NCBI GenBank assembly: GCA_965208945.1
Contig: OZ242366.1
Coordinates: 1-64,000 of the forward strand
DNA from: JAPPLB01 sp965208945
Lineage (GTDB): Bacteria > Acidobacteriota > Terriglobia > Bryobacterales > UBA6623
DNA length: 64,000 bases
Direction: 5' to 3'
Part shown: positions 48,187 to 57,132 of the stretch, piece after piece
How positions within the stretch are numbered: position 1 is the first letter of the stretch
Layout: each line of letters starts with the position of its first letter
The notes under the pieces: generated by a model
What the model saw: only the letters and a program-made list of their open reading frames with translations
The model's database searches: none
What the model was told of the DNA's origin: nothing
Translations under genes and position numbers: made by a program

Positions 48187-49419
48187 TTACGCTGGTCGTT
48201 GCGGGTGCGCCGTGAAACGAGATTCCACAAAGACAGCGGCCAGCAACACGTAGACCAGAAGGGAGTTTCCCAGCGTCAGCCAGATGATGATTTCGATTCC
48301 CAGAGGCTCAGCCAATTGCGCGATCAGCCATGGCGCCAACATCCCTGCCATGAGTGATAACGAAAGGAAGCCGTTGAGAAGTTCGGGGTGGTAGTACCGG
48401 TAGCGGCTTCCGACCAGGTCCAGCGTCAAAGGGTAAATCAACCCAATCGACGTACCGAGCAGCAGCGCGCCGGCGATGGTTCCCGACGTTTCCACCGTCT
48501 TCAACAGGAAGACACAGCCGATGACGGCCGCCAGCGTGGCCCATGCGAGATTCCGCATCCGCTCTTCGACCGGTGGCAAGCGTGCCGCCCAAACCCGTCC
48601 GCAGGTCAATCCCAGCCAGAACAAGGCAAGCACAATTAGCGACACGGAGGTTGTTATACCGAACTTGCGGGGAAGGTAGAGCGCCAGCCAGCCGCCCATC
48701 GCCCATTGGTTGGCCGATTGCAAAAACAGAGCAAGCGCCAGAAGGATGGCCATCGGGCTGGCCGCCTCCCGCCAAGTCACCCGCATGGGGGGAGCCGACA
48801 GCGTCATGTAGCGGAACGCCTTGCTCCTTAACACGCAGCAGGCCAACGTGAATGGCGCCACTGCCAGAAGCTGCACTGTCACGGACCAGTGAAATTGGCC
48901 GTGCAGGACCCAAGCCAGGACACAAACCCCGATGGTTCCCGTCCCGAACGCCACACCGGCCAGGTTCAACACCTCCGGAGCGCGTCCCTGCAACAGGGCA
49001 TCGGAGATGAGCCATGAAGCACCCGTGGCGAGAGTTCCGACCGCAACTCCAAGAGCGAACAGTGGCGGCAGGAGCCAGATCGGATGCGGAGCTACGCCCA
49101 AGCCGATCAATGCCGAAGCAGCCAGCAAACCGGAACTGACGAGAAAGCTTCGGACAGCGGCTCGCCGGTTCACCAGCGCTCGAGCCCAGCCGACCGTACC
49201 ACTCAGGATCCCGAGGTTGAACACGAGAAAACATCGACCTAGTTCAGTCGTGTCGATGGACAGACTCAGGAACCACAGCGGAAGCAAGACTCCCAACAGA
49301 GCGGTTAGTGATCCCAACAGCAAGAAACTGGCCGTCGAGTAGACAACACGCGTCGGCTCAGGCGTATGGCGGACAGTTTGGCCCAGGTCCGCCGTCTCAA
49401 GATGACTCACTACGTGCAT
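48187..49419 (-). CDS. MFS transporter
   Basis: About 410 residues from MHVVSHLETADLG; the long upstream extension is rejected as it enters the region of the next divergent gene. About 11-12 hydrophobic helices, with the first half containing FLLLGSLTALLGVLLPLWFL and the second half FLQSANQWAMGGWLALYLPR and ETSGTIAGALLLGTSIGLIYPL. It resembles FGGY/NarK-like sugar or drug porters of the MFS; the substrate is not clear. The PDZ gene starts 11 bp after its stop. Confidence 0.78.
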   Translation of the reverse strand: MHVVSHLETADLGQTVRHTPEPTRVVYSTASFLLLGSLTALLGVLLPLWFLSLSIDTTELGRCFLVFNLGILSGTVGWARALVNRRAAVRSFLVSSGLLAASALIGLGVAPHPIWLLPPLFALGVAVGTLATGASWLISDALLQGRAPEVLNLAGVAFGTGTIGVCVLAWVLHGQFHWSVTVQLLAVAPFTLACCVLRSKAFRYMTLSAPPMRVTWREAASPMAILLALALFLQSANQWAMGGWLALYLPRKFGITTSVSLIVLALFWLGLTCGRVWAARLPPVEERMRNLAWATLAAVIGCVFLLKTVETSGTIAGALLLGTSIGLIYPLTLDLVGSRYRYYHPELLNGFLSLSLMAGMLAPWLIAQLAEPLGIEIIIWLTLGNSLLVYVLLAAVFVESRFTAHPQRPA

Positions 49420-49539
49420 TCTAGCCGTCTCGCTGTCGAACGGGATGCGATCGCTGCCCGTGGTGCAAAGACTGGCGGCGGAATCGACATTTTCCGTCGC
49501 AGTTCGGTTACCGTGGTAAGACTGATCAGGAGGCGAATC

Positions 49540-50670
49540 ATGACATCGAACTCTATGTTGGACCGGAGGCGGTTTTTGCGGCAAGGCTCTCTCGCCGGCG
49601 CTTCAGTCGCCACGGGCGCCTCAGCGGCGCAAGCTCAGCAGCACAACTTCAGCAAACCGATTCGCGTCGGCTGTCTGAATGTCGTCGAGTACTCCCATCT
49701 GAATGGGATCTGGGCTCCCTTCATGAATCCTCGAGCGGATCAGAAGGAGCAAATGCCGCTCACGGGGATGCGCATCACACACTGCTGGGAAATCGAACGG
49801 GACAAGTCGGAAGCCTTCGCAAAGAAGTACGACTGTGAGCCGGTCAGAAACTTCGACGACATGGTCGGCAAGGTGGACGCAGTTATCTCGGGCGGCTATT
49901 ACAACCATCCATGGAACCACATCCTGCACGAGCCCTATCTGAAAGCGGGTATTCCGAATCTGATCAACCGGCCGTTCTCCAACTCGCGCGGGAAGGCCCG
50001 ACGAATCATCGATCTTGCGAAGAAGCACGGCGCGTCGATTCTGTGTCCTTCGGCGCACGAGCACACCGAGGCCATCACACGGGCCCGCAAATGGGTTCAG
50101 GACAAGGAGGTCATCTGCTACAGCGCCACGAATTCGTTCGATGACTATCCGACGCATGGCATCCACGGAGTCTATATGTGCTGCCGGGCGATTTGCGAAT
50201 CGGGAAGTCCAGTGGTTTCAGTGGCCTACCAGGCGAAGAGTTGGCACAACCCTCCCGGCGTTGTGATCTTCGAGCACAAGGATCAGGGCGGTCGTACCTT
50301 CTACGGCACTCTGCACGAGGTGGGAGGTTCATGGGGCACGATGCGCATTCACACACGCGAAGCATATGGCGGCGAAGGTTTCCCCATACGTACGGGCGTG
50401 GAGTATCCGTTCAATCGAACTGCAGCCTGGGCGCCTACGATCTGGGCGTTTCAGCAGATGGCCCTGCACGGGGAGATGCCCCAAAGTTTCGATCAGATCG
50501 AACACAAGAACGACGTTTTTCTGGCCGGTTTTCGCTCCATTCTGGAGAATGAAGGCAAGCCAGTGAAGCTGGACGATGTTCCTGAAGATTGGACGACGCC
50601 GGTCGATCTTCCCAATCGTCCGACCGAACACACAGCGGATCTCTTTCGCGAGGCTTTCGGCGAGGCGTAA
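49540..50670 (+). CDS. Tat-tagged Gfo/Idh/MocA-type oxidoreductase
   Basis: A 376-residue protein with CAGGAGGCGAATC before MTSNSMLDRRRFLRQGS. The RRRFLRQGSLAGASVATG start is a twin-arginine signal. The Rossmann part (IRVGCLNVVEYSHLNG, then GISGG-like MVGKVDAVISGGYYNHPW) and AGIPNLINRPFSNS, the place of the EKP motif in Gfo/Idh enzymes, identify the family. Glycines of the NAD loop are altered (GCLNVVEYS), so cofactor use is uncertain. Upstream of alkD by 3 bp. Confidence 0.8.
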   Translation: MTSNSMLDRRRFLRQGSLAGASVATGASAAQAQQHNFSKPIRVGCLNVVEYSHLNGIWAPFMNPRADQKEQMPLTGMRITHCWEIERDKSEAFAKKYDCEPVRNFDDMVGKVDAVISGGYYNHPWNHILHEPYLKAGIPNLINRPFSNSRGKARRIIDLAKKHGASILCPSAHEHTEAITRARKWVQDKEVICYSATNSFDDYPTHGIHGVYMCCRAICESGSPVVSVAYQAKSWHNPPGVVIFEHKDQGGRTFYGTLHEVGGSWGTMRIHTREAYGGEGFPIRTGVEYPFNRTAAWAPTIWAFQQMALHGEMPQSFDQIEHKNDVFLAGFRSILENEGKPVKLDDVPEDWTTPVDLPNRPTEHTADLFREAFGEA

Positions 50671-50673
50671 CCC

Positions 50674-51390
50674 ATGGCTGGGCCTGCGGCATTCGATGAG
50701 GTTCAGGCACGCTTGCGGGTACTCGGCAACCCCGAGCGGGCCGAGCACTCGAAGCGCTTTTTCAAAACCGGCCCGGGCGAGTACGGCGCGGGCGATATTT
50801 TTCTCGGCCTGAAAGTTCCCGACATTCGCAAAGTGTCACGGCAATTCCGGGGTCTGCCGATGCCGGACCTTCGTCGACTGTTACGGTCGCCGATTCACGA
50901 AGACCGGCTGGCGGCGCTGCTCATTTTGGTACTGCAGTTCGAGAGAGGTAATCATCTCGATCGGGAACGGATTTACAAGTTCTATCTGAAGAACACACGG
51001 TTCGTGAACAACTGGGATCTCGTGGACGCCTCAGCGCACCGCATCATCGGCGGTTATCTCGAAGGCAAGAAGCGCGATGTTCTGGGAAGGCTGGCGAAAT
51101 CGCCGAGCCTGTGGGAGCGCCGGATCGCGATCATTGCGACGTACCACTTCATCAAGCAAGACGATTTCGTGTGGACCCTGAAGATTGCCTCCCGACTTGC
51201 ATGCGATACAGAGGACCTGATTCACAAGGCGGTTGGATGGATGCTGCGTGAAGTAGGCAAACGGGACCGTGCGGCCGCGGAAGATTTTCTCGCTCGAAAC
51301 TATCGGCGGATGCCGCGGACGATGCTGCGCTACGCTATCGAGCAGTTCCCTGAGAGCCGCCGCCAAGAATACTTGAAAGGTCAAGTTTAG
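50674..51390 (+). CDS. alkD: AlkD-type DNA alkylation repair protein
   Basis: A 238-residue all-helical HEAT-like protein. Family motifs include VPDIRKVSRQF, the central NNWDLVDASAHRIIGGYLEG (catalytic Asp), WERRIAIIATYHFI and the Arg/Trp pocket region. It removes bulky or methylated bases from DNA. It follows the Gfo/Idh gene by 3 bp. Its last codons (YLKGQV, stop) recur as a remnant before the split-barrel gene at 55 kb. Confidence 0.93.
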   Translation: MAGPAAFDEVQARLRVLGNPERAEHSKRFFKTGPGEYGAGDIFLGLKVPDIRKVSRQFRGLPMPDLRRLLRSPIHEDRLAALLILVLQFERGNHLDRERIYKFYLKNTRFVNNWDLVDASAHRIIGGYLEGKKRDVLGRLAKSPSLWERRIAIIATYHFIKQDDFVWTLKIASRLACDTEDLIHKAVGWMLREVGKRDRAAAEDFLARNYRRMPRTMLRYAIEQFPESRRQEYLKGQV

Positions 51391-51696
51391 GGCATGGCGG
51401 CGAATCATAAGGAAGCGAGGTCGGCATCATCAAGAAGAATCTCATGCGCCGGTTGGCGTGGATGATTCTCCCTGATGACGCCGTCATGACTGGAGTAGCG
51501 TAACGCCATGTATGGAGCTTTGGCGCAGTGAAGGAAAACTTAAGCGAGAAAGTACCCTATTGATGTGTTTCTCGCCGAGAAACATACCGGACGGCCCTCT
51601 TACAGAGAGCGGTAGCGGAAGAATGACTGTACAGCACCAGGGGCTGGTCCCGTTGGCGGGAACAGGTTAGTCCGAGAGGCAGTCGGCACACAGCCT
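51391..51696. other. intergenic region with a probable truncated split-barrel gene start
   Basis: After the alkD stop, an ATG at 51,394 opens MAANHKEARSASS, close to the start of the flavin split-barrel gene at 55,130 (MAEQKEEWR), but soon stops. The rest shows no gene or structure. It reads as the remnant of an alkD/split-barrel gene pair. Confidence 0.5.
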
Positions 51697-53817
51697 TCAG
51701 CGTCCTGCGGACTCAGCCAAGCGGAAGTGCCTCTTGGCCTCCTCCAATCTTCCCAACGCCTGCAAGGCGATTCCCAGGTTTCTATGTGCTTCTGCGTAGT
51801 CGGGGTCCTCCTCGACTGCACGGCGAAAAGACTGCAGTGCATCAGTGAGTTTGCCTTGATTACCCAGCACGCTGCCCAGGTTGTTGTGAGCTTCAGCAAA
51901 CTCCGGGTTGAGACGGAGTGCTTGGCGATAATGCTGCACCGCGCTGTCGAAACGCCCTTGCGATGACAGCACGTTCCCGAGGTTGTTGTGAGCCTCGGGA
52001 TAGTCCGGCTTGATCTTCAGAGCCCGCCGGTAGTGGTTCATGGCTTCATGAGTCTGCCCGTTGATCTGAAGAACATTTCCCATATTGTTGAGCGCCTCCG
52101 GAAAGTCCGGACTCTCCTGAAGCACGCGCCGATAGTGCTGCAATGCTTCCTCGCGTTTTCCTTGCGAGAGGAGCAGGTTCCCCAAATTGTTGCGGGCCTG
52201 CACGTGACCGGGCTGCGACTGAACCGCCCTTCGATATCGTTGCGCGGCACGAGCGAGAAGGCCCTCTGATTCAAACAGAACCCCCAGGTTGTAATGACCG
52301 TCCGCATAGTTCGGCTCGATGCTCACCGCCCGCTCGAAGTATGTCCGCGCCTTCGCAGCCTGCCCAAGCTCCAGGTAGTAGTTTCCGATCAGGTTGTGTT
52401 TCTCATAATCTCCCTGTGCCTCCTGCAGTTTTTTCTCGTAGCCTGCGATGAGATCAACCAACTCCTTGCGTCGGAAATCACGCCGCAAGGTTGCCAGGTC
52501 CTGCTGCTGCCGCGGCAGCACTTGTAACCACAGATCGCCCATTTCATTCGACGAAAGCCAACCTTGAACGACGCGGCGGGGAGGATGGTTTGGGTTGCGT
52601 ACATTGCCGTTCGAGTTGTCGTATGTGAACTCCATGGATACGCTTGCGCCTTTCGGGAGAAAGTACGGCTCGGCGTAGCGGTATTCGTCCTGCCAATTGA
52701 AGTCCCATTCCTTGATGTAGATCAGCGATTTCTTCGTGCCATCAGGAAGCTCAACGTAGCCCTTCATCTCTTTCCCGAGGTAGTGCGCATGCGGATATAC
52801 TTTCAACACTTCCACATCCGCAGGCAGAACGTAAGAGTCCTTGACGATGTAATCCTTCTTGCCGGGAGGAATATCGATTGTTTGTGACCCCAGGCGCAAA
52901 TTGACTGGGATTTTCTTCGGGGGGCGGCTTGTGAAAAACAGACCGACAGAGGCTTGAATGCTCTCGGGTTTCCCCGTCGGCAACATGTGCAGCTCGAGAA
53001 CCAGACTGCTGCCTTTCTCAAGGCGCCAGGACATGTCCTCCGGCTCCAAGACGGGCTGTTTCCCAGGCGTCCAGCTCAACCAATGACCGTCCGGAGAGAA
53101 AATCTCGTCCAGAAGCATGCGGCTGGTGAAGCCCGGCTCGGGGTCTTCTTTCTCCCTTTCCCGCGAGCGATCTGTTTTGTCGATCAGAATGCTGGCGTGA
53201 TGGACGATCTTGGGATTACCGGGACGAAACTCGAGCCCTCGCACGTAGCGGGTTGCTTCAAGCGGAATGGGGATGCTGAAATTGCGAAAGACGTCCAATC
53301 CTTCCGCTGCAAGCGTGTATGGCTCGGGCATTTGAACGACCAGGTCCGGCTCGCCGATCTGCCAGCCCTCGGTCCACGTGGGAAGGAGCGGCAAGTCCGC
53401 CGGATCGCCTTCGATGGCCCCTTGCTGCGCCCACTGTTGGATGGCCGTCACTTGGCTGTCGTTCAGCCGCCGCTCATCGGCGAAATCACCATCGCCGGGT
53501 TCGGGCAGCCAGGGCGGCATGAATCGGCTCTGTGTCACGGCTACGATCTGCTGCGTCCGCCTGCTCACGTCCGCGTAGCTCAAGAGGCTGAAAGGGCCAG
53601 CTTCGCCAGGACGGTGACAGCCCGCACAGTTTTCAAAGATGATCGGCGCGATGTCCCGGTTGAAGGTGAGCTGTCCCTGGGAAGAAGTACCGACCTCGAC
53701 CGCCGTTGTGTCGTTACACGCCACGAGTACCGTGACGACGCACAACAGCGTTAGTGCAGGGATGCGACGCCATCCATCAAGCGCTCTCACCATGCAGCGG
53801 TCAACCACCACGTTCAT
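51697..53817 (-). CDS. lipoprotein with c-type heme, PHM-like copper domain and TPRs (paralog)
   Basis: A 706-residue paralog of the protein at 33,868-35,823, on the opposite strand. The lipoprotein signal has Cys in VLVACNDT. Heme c site ENCAGCHRPG; copper motifs VHHASI, LELHMLPTG, VYPHAHYLGKE and SVSMEF; about seven TPRs (typical unit AHNNLGNVL) at the C-terminus. The ligand pattern matches both copper sites of peptidylglycine monooxygenases. It has its own upstream region and no operon partners. Confidence 0.83.
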   Translation of the reverse strand: MNVVVDRCMVRALDGWRRIPALTLLCVVTVLVACNDTTAVEVGTSSQGQLTFNRDIAPIIFENCAGCHRPGEAGPFSLLSYADVSRRTQQIVAVTQSRFMPPWLPEPGDGDFADERRLNDSQVTAIQQWAQQGAIEGDPADLPLLPTWTEGWQIGEPDLVVQMPEPYTLAAEGLDVFRNFSIPIPLEATRYVRGLEFRPGNPKIVHHASILIDKTDRSREREKEDPEPGFTSRMLLDEIFSPDGHWLSWTPGKQPVLEPEDMSWRLEKGSSLVLELHMLPTGKPESIQASVGLFFTSRPPKKIPVNLRLGSQTIDIPPGKKDYIVKDSYVLPADVEVLKVYPHAHYLGKEMKGYVELPDGTKKSLIYIKEWDFNWQDEYRYAEPYFLPKGASVSMEFTYDNSNGNVRNPNHPPRRVVQGWLSSNEMGDLWLQVLPRQQQDLATLRRDFRRKELVDLIAGYEKKLQEAQGDYEKHNLIGNYYLELGQAAKARTYFERAVSIEPNYADGHYNLGVLFESEGLLARAAQRYRRAVQSQPGHVQARNNLGNLLLSQGKREEALQHYRRVLQESPDFPEALNNMGNVLQINGQTHEAMNHYRRALKIKPDYPEAHNNLGNVLSSQGRFDSAVQHYRQALRLNPEFAEAHNNLGSVLGNQGKLTDALQSFRRAVEEDPDYAEAHRNLGIALQALGRLEEAKRHFRLAESAGR

Positions 53818-54392
53818 CAGCGTACATCAGGAACGTGAGGACTGCGCTGCAGCAAGCACGTTAGAAAAAGGCCCGACCCTTTCGGGCACTCGCTTTCTAC
53901 TCGAGATTGTCAATGAAACCGGACCATGATCTGCTGATGAAAACCTCTGTTCATCCAGGCCAGTCCGTAAGTCACGACTTCCTTGAGCCGGTGGGGATTG
54001 GCGTGACAGAAGCAGCCAAGAAGCTTGGGGGCAGTCACAAGTAGCTTTCCGACGGTATCAATGGCCTCTCGGAAATCTCGCCGGAGATGGCCAACCGAAC
54101 GTCGCATCAAGACAGGCAACCCGCAGTGAGAGTCGATCGGCATGGTAGTTTTCACGACGCAAGCGCCGGACTGCTCTTGCCGACCCGTTGCAGGATCTGT
54201 GGCCCGGAAACCTGAGCGCGGTCAGGTTAGCGAGAAGGCAGTTGCGGTAGAGCCCGCCACCTATGACACCGAACACCCAGAGGACAGGGTGCAAGGACGG
54301 TGTTCAGGCCGAGGACGACTCACATTCGGATCGGCTTTGTCCTTGAACTCAAGGCCGAAGACATCACGGCCAGGGATGAGCCTGTTCGACTT
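53818..54392. other. long intergenic region
   Basis: No well-supported gene. A minus-strand frame at 53,910-54,143 (about 78 codons from the ATG, containing EAIDTVGKLLVTAPKLLG) has a somewhat protein-like composition, but no recognised domain and no good ribosome-binding site. No repeats or strong hairpins seen. Confidence 0.4.
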
Positions 54393-54839
54393 TCAGGAAT
54401 TACGGACTGAGCCGACCTTCTCCCAAACTTCGACATCTCCAGGAACGACTTGAAACAGCGGGTGGGATACGGGAGATGAGACCGTCTCGAGTCGTACAAT
54501 CCTTTCCGGGGCGCGATTCCTGAGCTTCGCCTGTAGATGAGCCCACTCGTATTCAAGCTGCCCGCGAGTAACGGACATCCTGCCGGCCATTCCCTCCGGG
54601 CCGATGAGGTGATGGTTAAAACGGTAGCCGCGGGCTAGTGCCTCCACGCACACGGCTCGCAAGTATTCCGCGATGGCGCCCGTGGGTGATGGCCGGCGGC
54701 GAAACCGCACAAGCTGGGGGTGTTGACGGTAGCCGCGCGTTGCACCCCGCAGCACGGCTTGAGCCAGCAGGGCCTCCCGCCACAACGCCACGAGCCCGCG
54801 AGCGTCGAGATATTGCGGGTGCAAACTCCAGATTCTCAT
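54393..54839 (-). CDS. pyrimidine-dimer DNA glycosylase-like protein
   Basis: A 148-residue protein starting MRIWSLHPQYLD. The pattern LHPQYLDARGLVALWREALLAQ, GYRQHPQLVRF and ALARGYRFNHHLI is that of the Pyr_excise family (T4 endonuclease V type), which cuts at UV-induced dimers. The upstream ATG would add eleven residues of uncharacteristic sequence. Together with alkD it adds a second DNA-repair function in this region. Confidence 0.75.
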   Translation of the reverse strand: MRIWSLHPQYLDARGLVALWREALLAQAVLRGATRGYRQHPQLVRFRRRPSPTGAIAEYLRAVCVEALARGYRFNHHLIGPEGMAGRMSVTRGQLEYEWAHLQAKLRNRAPERIVRLETVSSPVSHPLFQVVPGDVEVWEKVGSVRNS

Positions 54840-55075
54840 CCTGTGAGCTGGAACGCGAACCAGTGCGTCCACCTCATCCCGGTCGCTCCTGCGCGTCCCG
54901 CAACTCGAAAGTCATGATACATTCCTCTCACCCCTTTGATTTGACACGACTTACGCCATGCCGTATGTTTGTCCTGAAGTCGCGGTAGTAATAAACTCAT
55001 GGCGACACGCGTGTTCTCTATAACCAGATTGATGATCGGCCACGCCCGTTTGTCTGCCCACTGTCAGGATAGACC

Positions 55076-55123
55076 CTGCAGCGCGACGAACTGAGGCAAG
55101 CATACTTGAAAGGTCGAGCGTAG
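55076..55123 (+). pseudogene. remnant of an alkD 3' end
   Basis: The frame LQRDELRQAYLKGRA, stop, resembles the end of AlkD (ESRRQEYLKGQV), with matching nucleotides at ATACTTGAAAGGTC. An in-frame stop lies just upstream (55,070-55,072), so only the tail is left. It directly precedes the split-barrel gene, mirroring the arrangement after the intact alkD. Confidence 0.6.
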
Positions 55124-55129
55124 GGTGTG

Positions 55130-55618
55130 ATGGCGGAACAAAAGGAAGAATGGCGAGGCAAAATCGGCAGGCTCTCCGTGGATGAGATCAATGCTTTTCT
55201 CGCCGAGGGTCAATTCTGTCGGCTGAGCTGCCTGGACGAGGATGGCTGGCCGTATGTTGTGCCTTGCTGGTTCGAGTTCCGCGATGGGGTGTTCTTTATC
55301 GTGCCTCGGGCGAAGTCGGCGTGGGCACGGTACTTGCAACGCGACAAGCGTTGCTTTCTTTGCATCGACGAATCGACTCGCTTCAATCGACGGGTCCTGG
55401 TGAAGGGCGAAGCTGAGATTGTCGAAGAGCCGAACATCGGCGGAAAATGGGTCGAGATCGCACGGCGGATGTCCATCCGCTATCTCGGAGAACATGGTCC
55501 CTCCTACCTGGAGCCGACGATGCAGGAGCCCCGGTGGCTTGTTCGTGTATCGCCCGTCAAAATGCGGACCTGGCAGGGAGTTGACTGGCATAAACGCTAC
55601 AAACATGGCAATTGGTAG
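55130..55618 (+). CDS. FMN/F420-binding split-barrel (pyridoxamine-oxidase-like) protein
   Basis: A 162-residue protein starting MAEQKEEWRGKIG. The strand pattern FCRLSCLDEDGWPYVVPCWF and FFIVPRAKSAWARYL with CFLCIDES is the six-stranded split barrel of PNPOx-like flavin proteins; PRWLVRVSPVKMRTWQG ends it. It probably acts as an oxidoreductase or heme-related enzyme; substrate unknown. The preceding alkD remnant suggests a former alkD operon. Confidence 0.82.
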   Translation: MAEQKEEWRGKIGRLSVDEINAFLAEGQFCRLSCLDEDGWPYVVPCWFEFRDGVFFIVPRAKSAWARYLQRDKRCFLCIDESTRFNRRVLVKGEAEIVEEPNIGGKWVEIARRMSIRYLGEHGPSYLEPTMQEPRWLVRVSPVKMRTWQGVDWHKRYKHGNW

Positions 55619-55782
55619 CTCACAGACGAGGCACTGACCGGCTATTTTCCTGGCGTTCACGATCGAGCAACGTCCAGATTCACGAAGCACCGTAAGTGAT
55701 TCATCAATCGGGTTTCCAATCCTGCTCCGTCCCGGGGAGGCCCGGTCTGCCGTGAAGATAAAATATGGATCATCGTGACGAT

Positions 55783-55867
<85 letters not shown>

Positions 55868-56328
55868 TGATCGTCCGGCCGCTCCGCGGACAGTCCAGTC
55901 CCCATCCGCAAAAGGAGATTTCACAAAGTTTTTAGGTTGATTCGAGCCATTCACAAGCAGCCCTCCTCGGCCCGGCGCCATGTCGGGGGCCTTCCCATGA
56001 CCTTTCGTTGCACCAAAGAATACTCGGAGAATTCCTGTCCTTACCCTTGTGTGCTCTGATCACGATTTTTACCGCGACCCAGTTCCAGTCATAGCCTGTC
56101 GTTGCGCGGAATACCACGATCCGATGCGTAGATGCACGGTGAACCATCAACAGGCGAGAGCGCTTGCTGTAGATCCTCCGAGGGCAAGGCGAACCGCTGA
56201 CCTCCGTACGTCTTCAGTTGATAAGAGAGCTCGTGAGAGCAGTCCGGTGCATGCTGCGACCCGTGAAACCCAAGAGTGGGGCAACGCGGACTGTTTGGCT
56301 ACAATGGGTCTCTGGTCACGAGGTCGAT
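55868..56328. other. intergenic region between tRNA-Leu and lepB
   Basis: No gene, repeat or strong hairpin was found. A longer lepB frame opens at 56,218 (TTG), but the added N-terminus is atypical and it is left out. The lepB promoter probably lies here. Confidence 0.4.
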
Positions 56329-57132
56329 TTGAAGGCACAGTCAACGGATAACAAGCACAAGAGCACGGAAATCCCTGAGGAAAAAACTGCGGCGAGTGAC
56401 ATTCCGCATCGCGGCGTCATCGCCGAGTGGACCGTAACGATCATCCTGCTCCTGTTCGGCACGACTACGCTCGTGCAGGCTTTCGTAATCCCCACGGGAT
56501 CGATGGAAGACTCGCTGCTGATCGGCGACCACCTGCTGGTCGACAAGCTGGCCTATTCTCCTCACGGTTCGATCGATGAGTATTTACTGCCCTACCAGGA
56601 CGTACAACGTGGCGACATCATCGTCTTCCGCTATCCGATGGACCTTTCTCAGACGTTCGTCAAGCGGGTAGTGGGCCTGCCAGGCGATCGTCTTCGACTG
56701 GTTGACAAGAAGCTAATTTTGAACGGGCAAACCGTCGACGAGCCGTATGTGATTCACAGAACAGCCTACATCGACCAATACCGGGACAACTTCCCGGGAC
56801 AGCCCAACACGCCGATTCCCGAGCGCGCGCTGGAGATGCTCCGGCAGAACGTCGCACGCAACGAAATCGTTGTGCCACCTAACAACTATTTCGCCATGGG
56901 TGACAACCGTGATCAGTCGCTCGACAGCCGCTACTGGGGATTCGTTCCACGCGAAAACATCATCGGCAAGCCGCTGTTGATCTACTGGTCCTACGATGCG
57001 CCCACGGAACGGCTCCAGGATACCGGCATCTCACTCACTCACCTTACGGACATTTTGTTGAACTTCTTCGGCAAAACCCGCTGGCGGCGCACTTTCAATC
57101 TGATCCACGCACACGCGCTGGACGCTCAATGA
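56329..57132 (+). CDS. lepB: signal peptidase I
   Basis: About 267 residues from TTG at 56,329. The membrane helix (about 31-50, IAEWTVTIILLLFGTTTLVQ) is at the family distance from this start. Catalytic Ser58 is in PTGSMEDSLL and Lys112 in QTFVKRVVGLPGD; MGDNRDQSLDSRYWG is the conserved third block. It cuts signal peptides on the outer face of the inner membrane. Other starts are TTG 56,218 or ATG 56,251. Its stop overlaps the manC start (ATGA). Confidence 0.92.
   Translation: MKAQSTDNKHKSTEIPEEKTAASDIPHRGVIAEWTVTIILLLFGTTTLVQAFVIPTGSMEDSLLIGDHLLVDKLAYSPHGSIDEYLLPYQDVQRGDIIVFRYPMDLSQTFVKRVVGLPGDRLRLVDKKLILNGQTVDEPYVIHRTAYIDQYRDNFPGQPNTPIPERALEMLRQNVARNEIVVPPNNYFAMGDNRDQSLDSRYWGFVPRENIIGKPLLIYWSYDAPTERLQDTGISLTHLTDILLNFFGKTRWRRTFNLIHAHALDAQ

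Noticed and set aside
53910..54155. Minus-strand frame of about 80 codons
   Set aside because: The composition is somewhat protein-like, but there is no good start, domain or neighbour support; kept only as a note in the intergenic entry.
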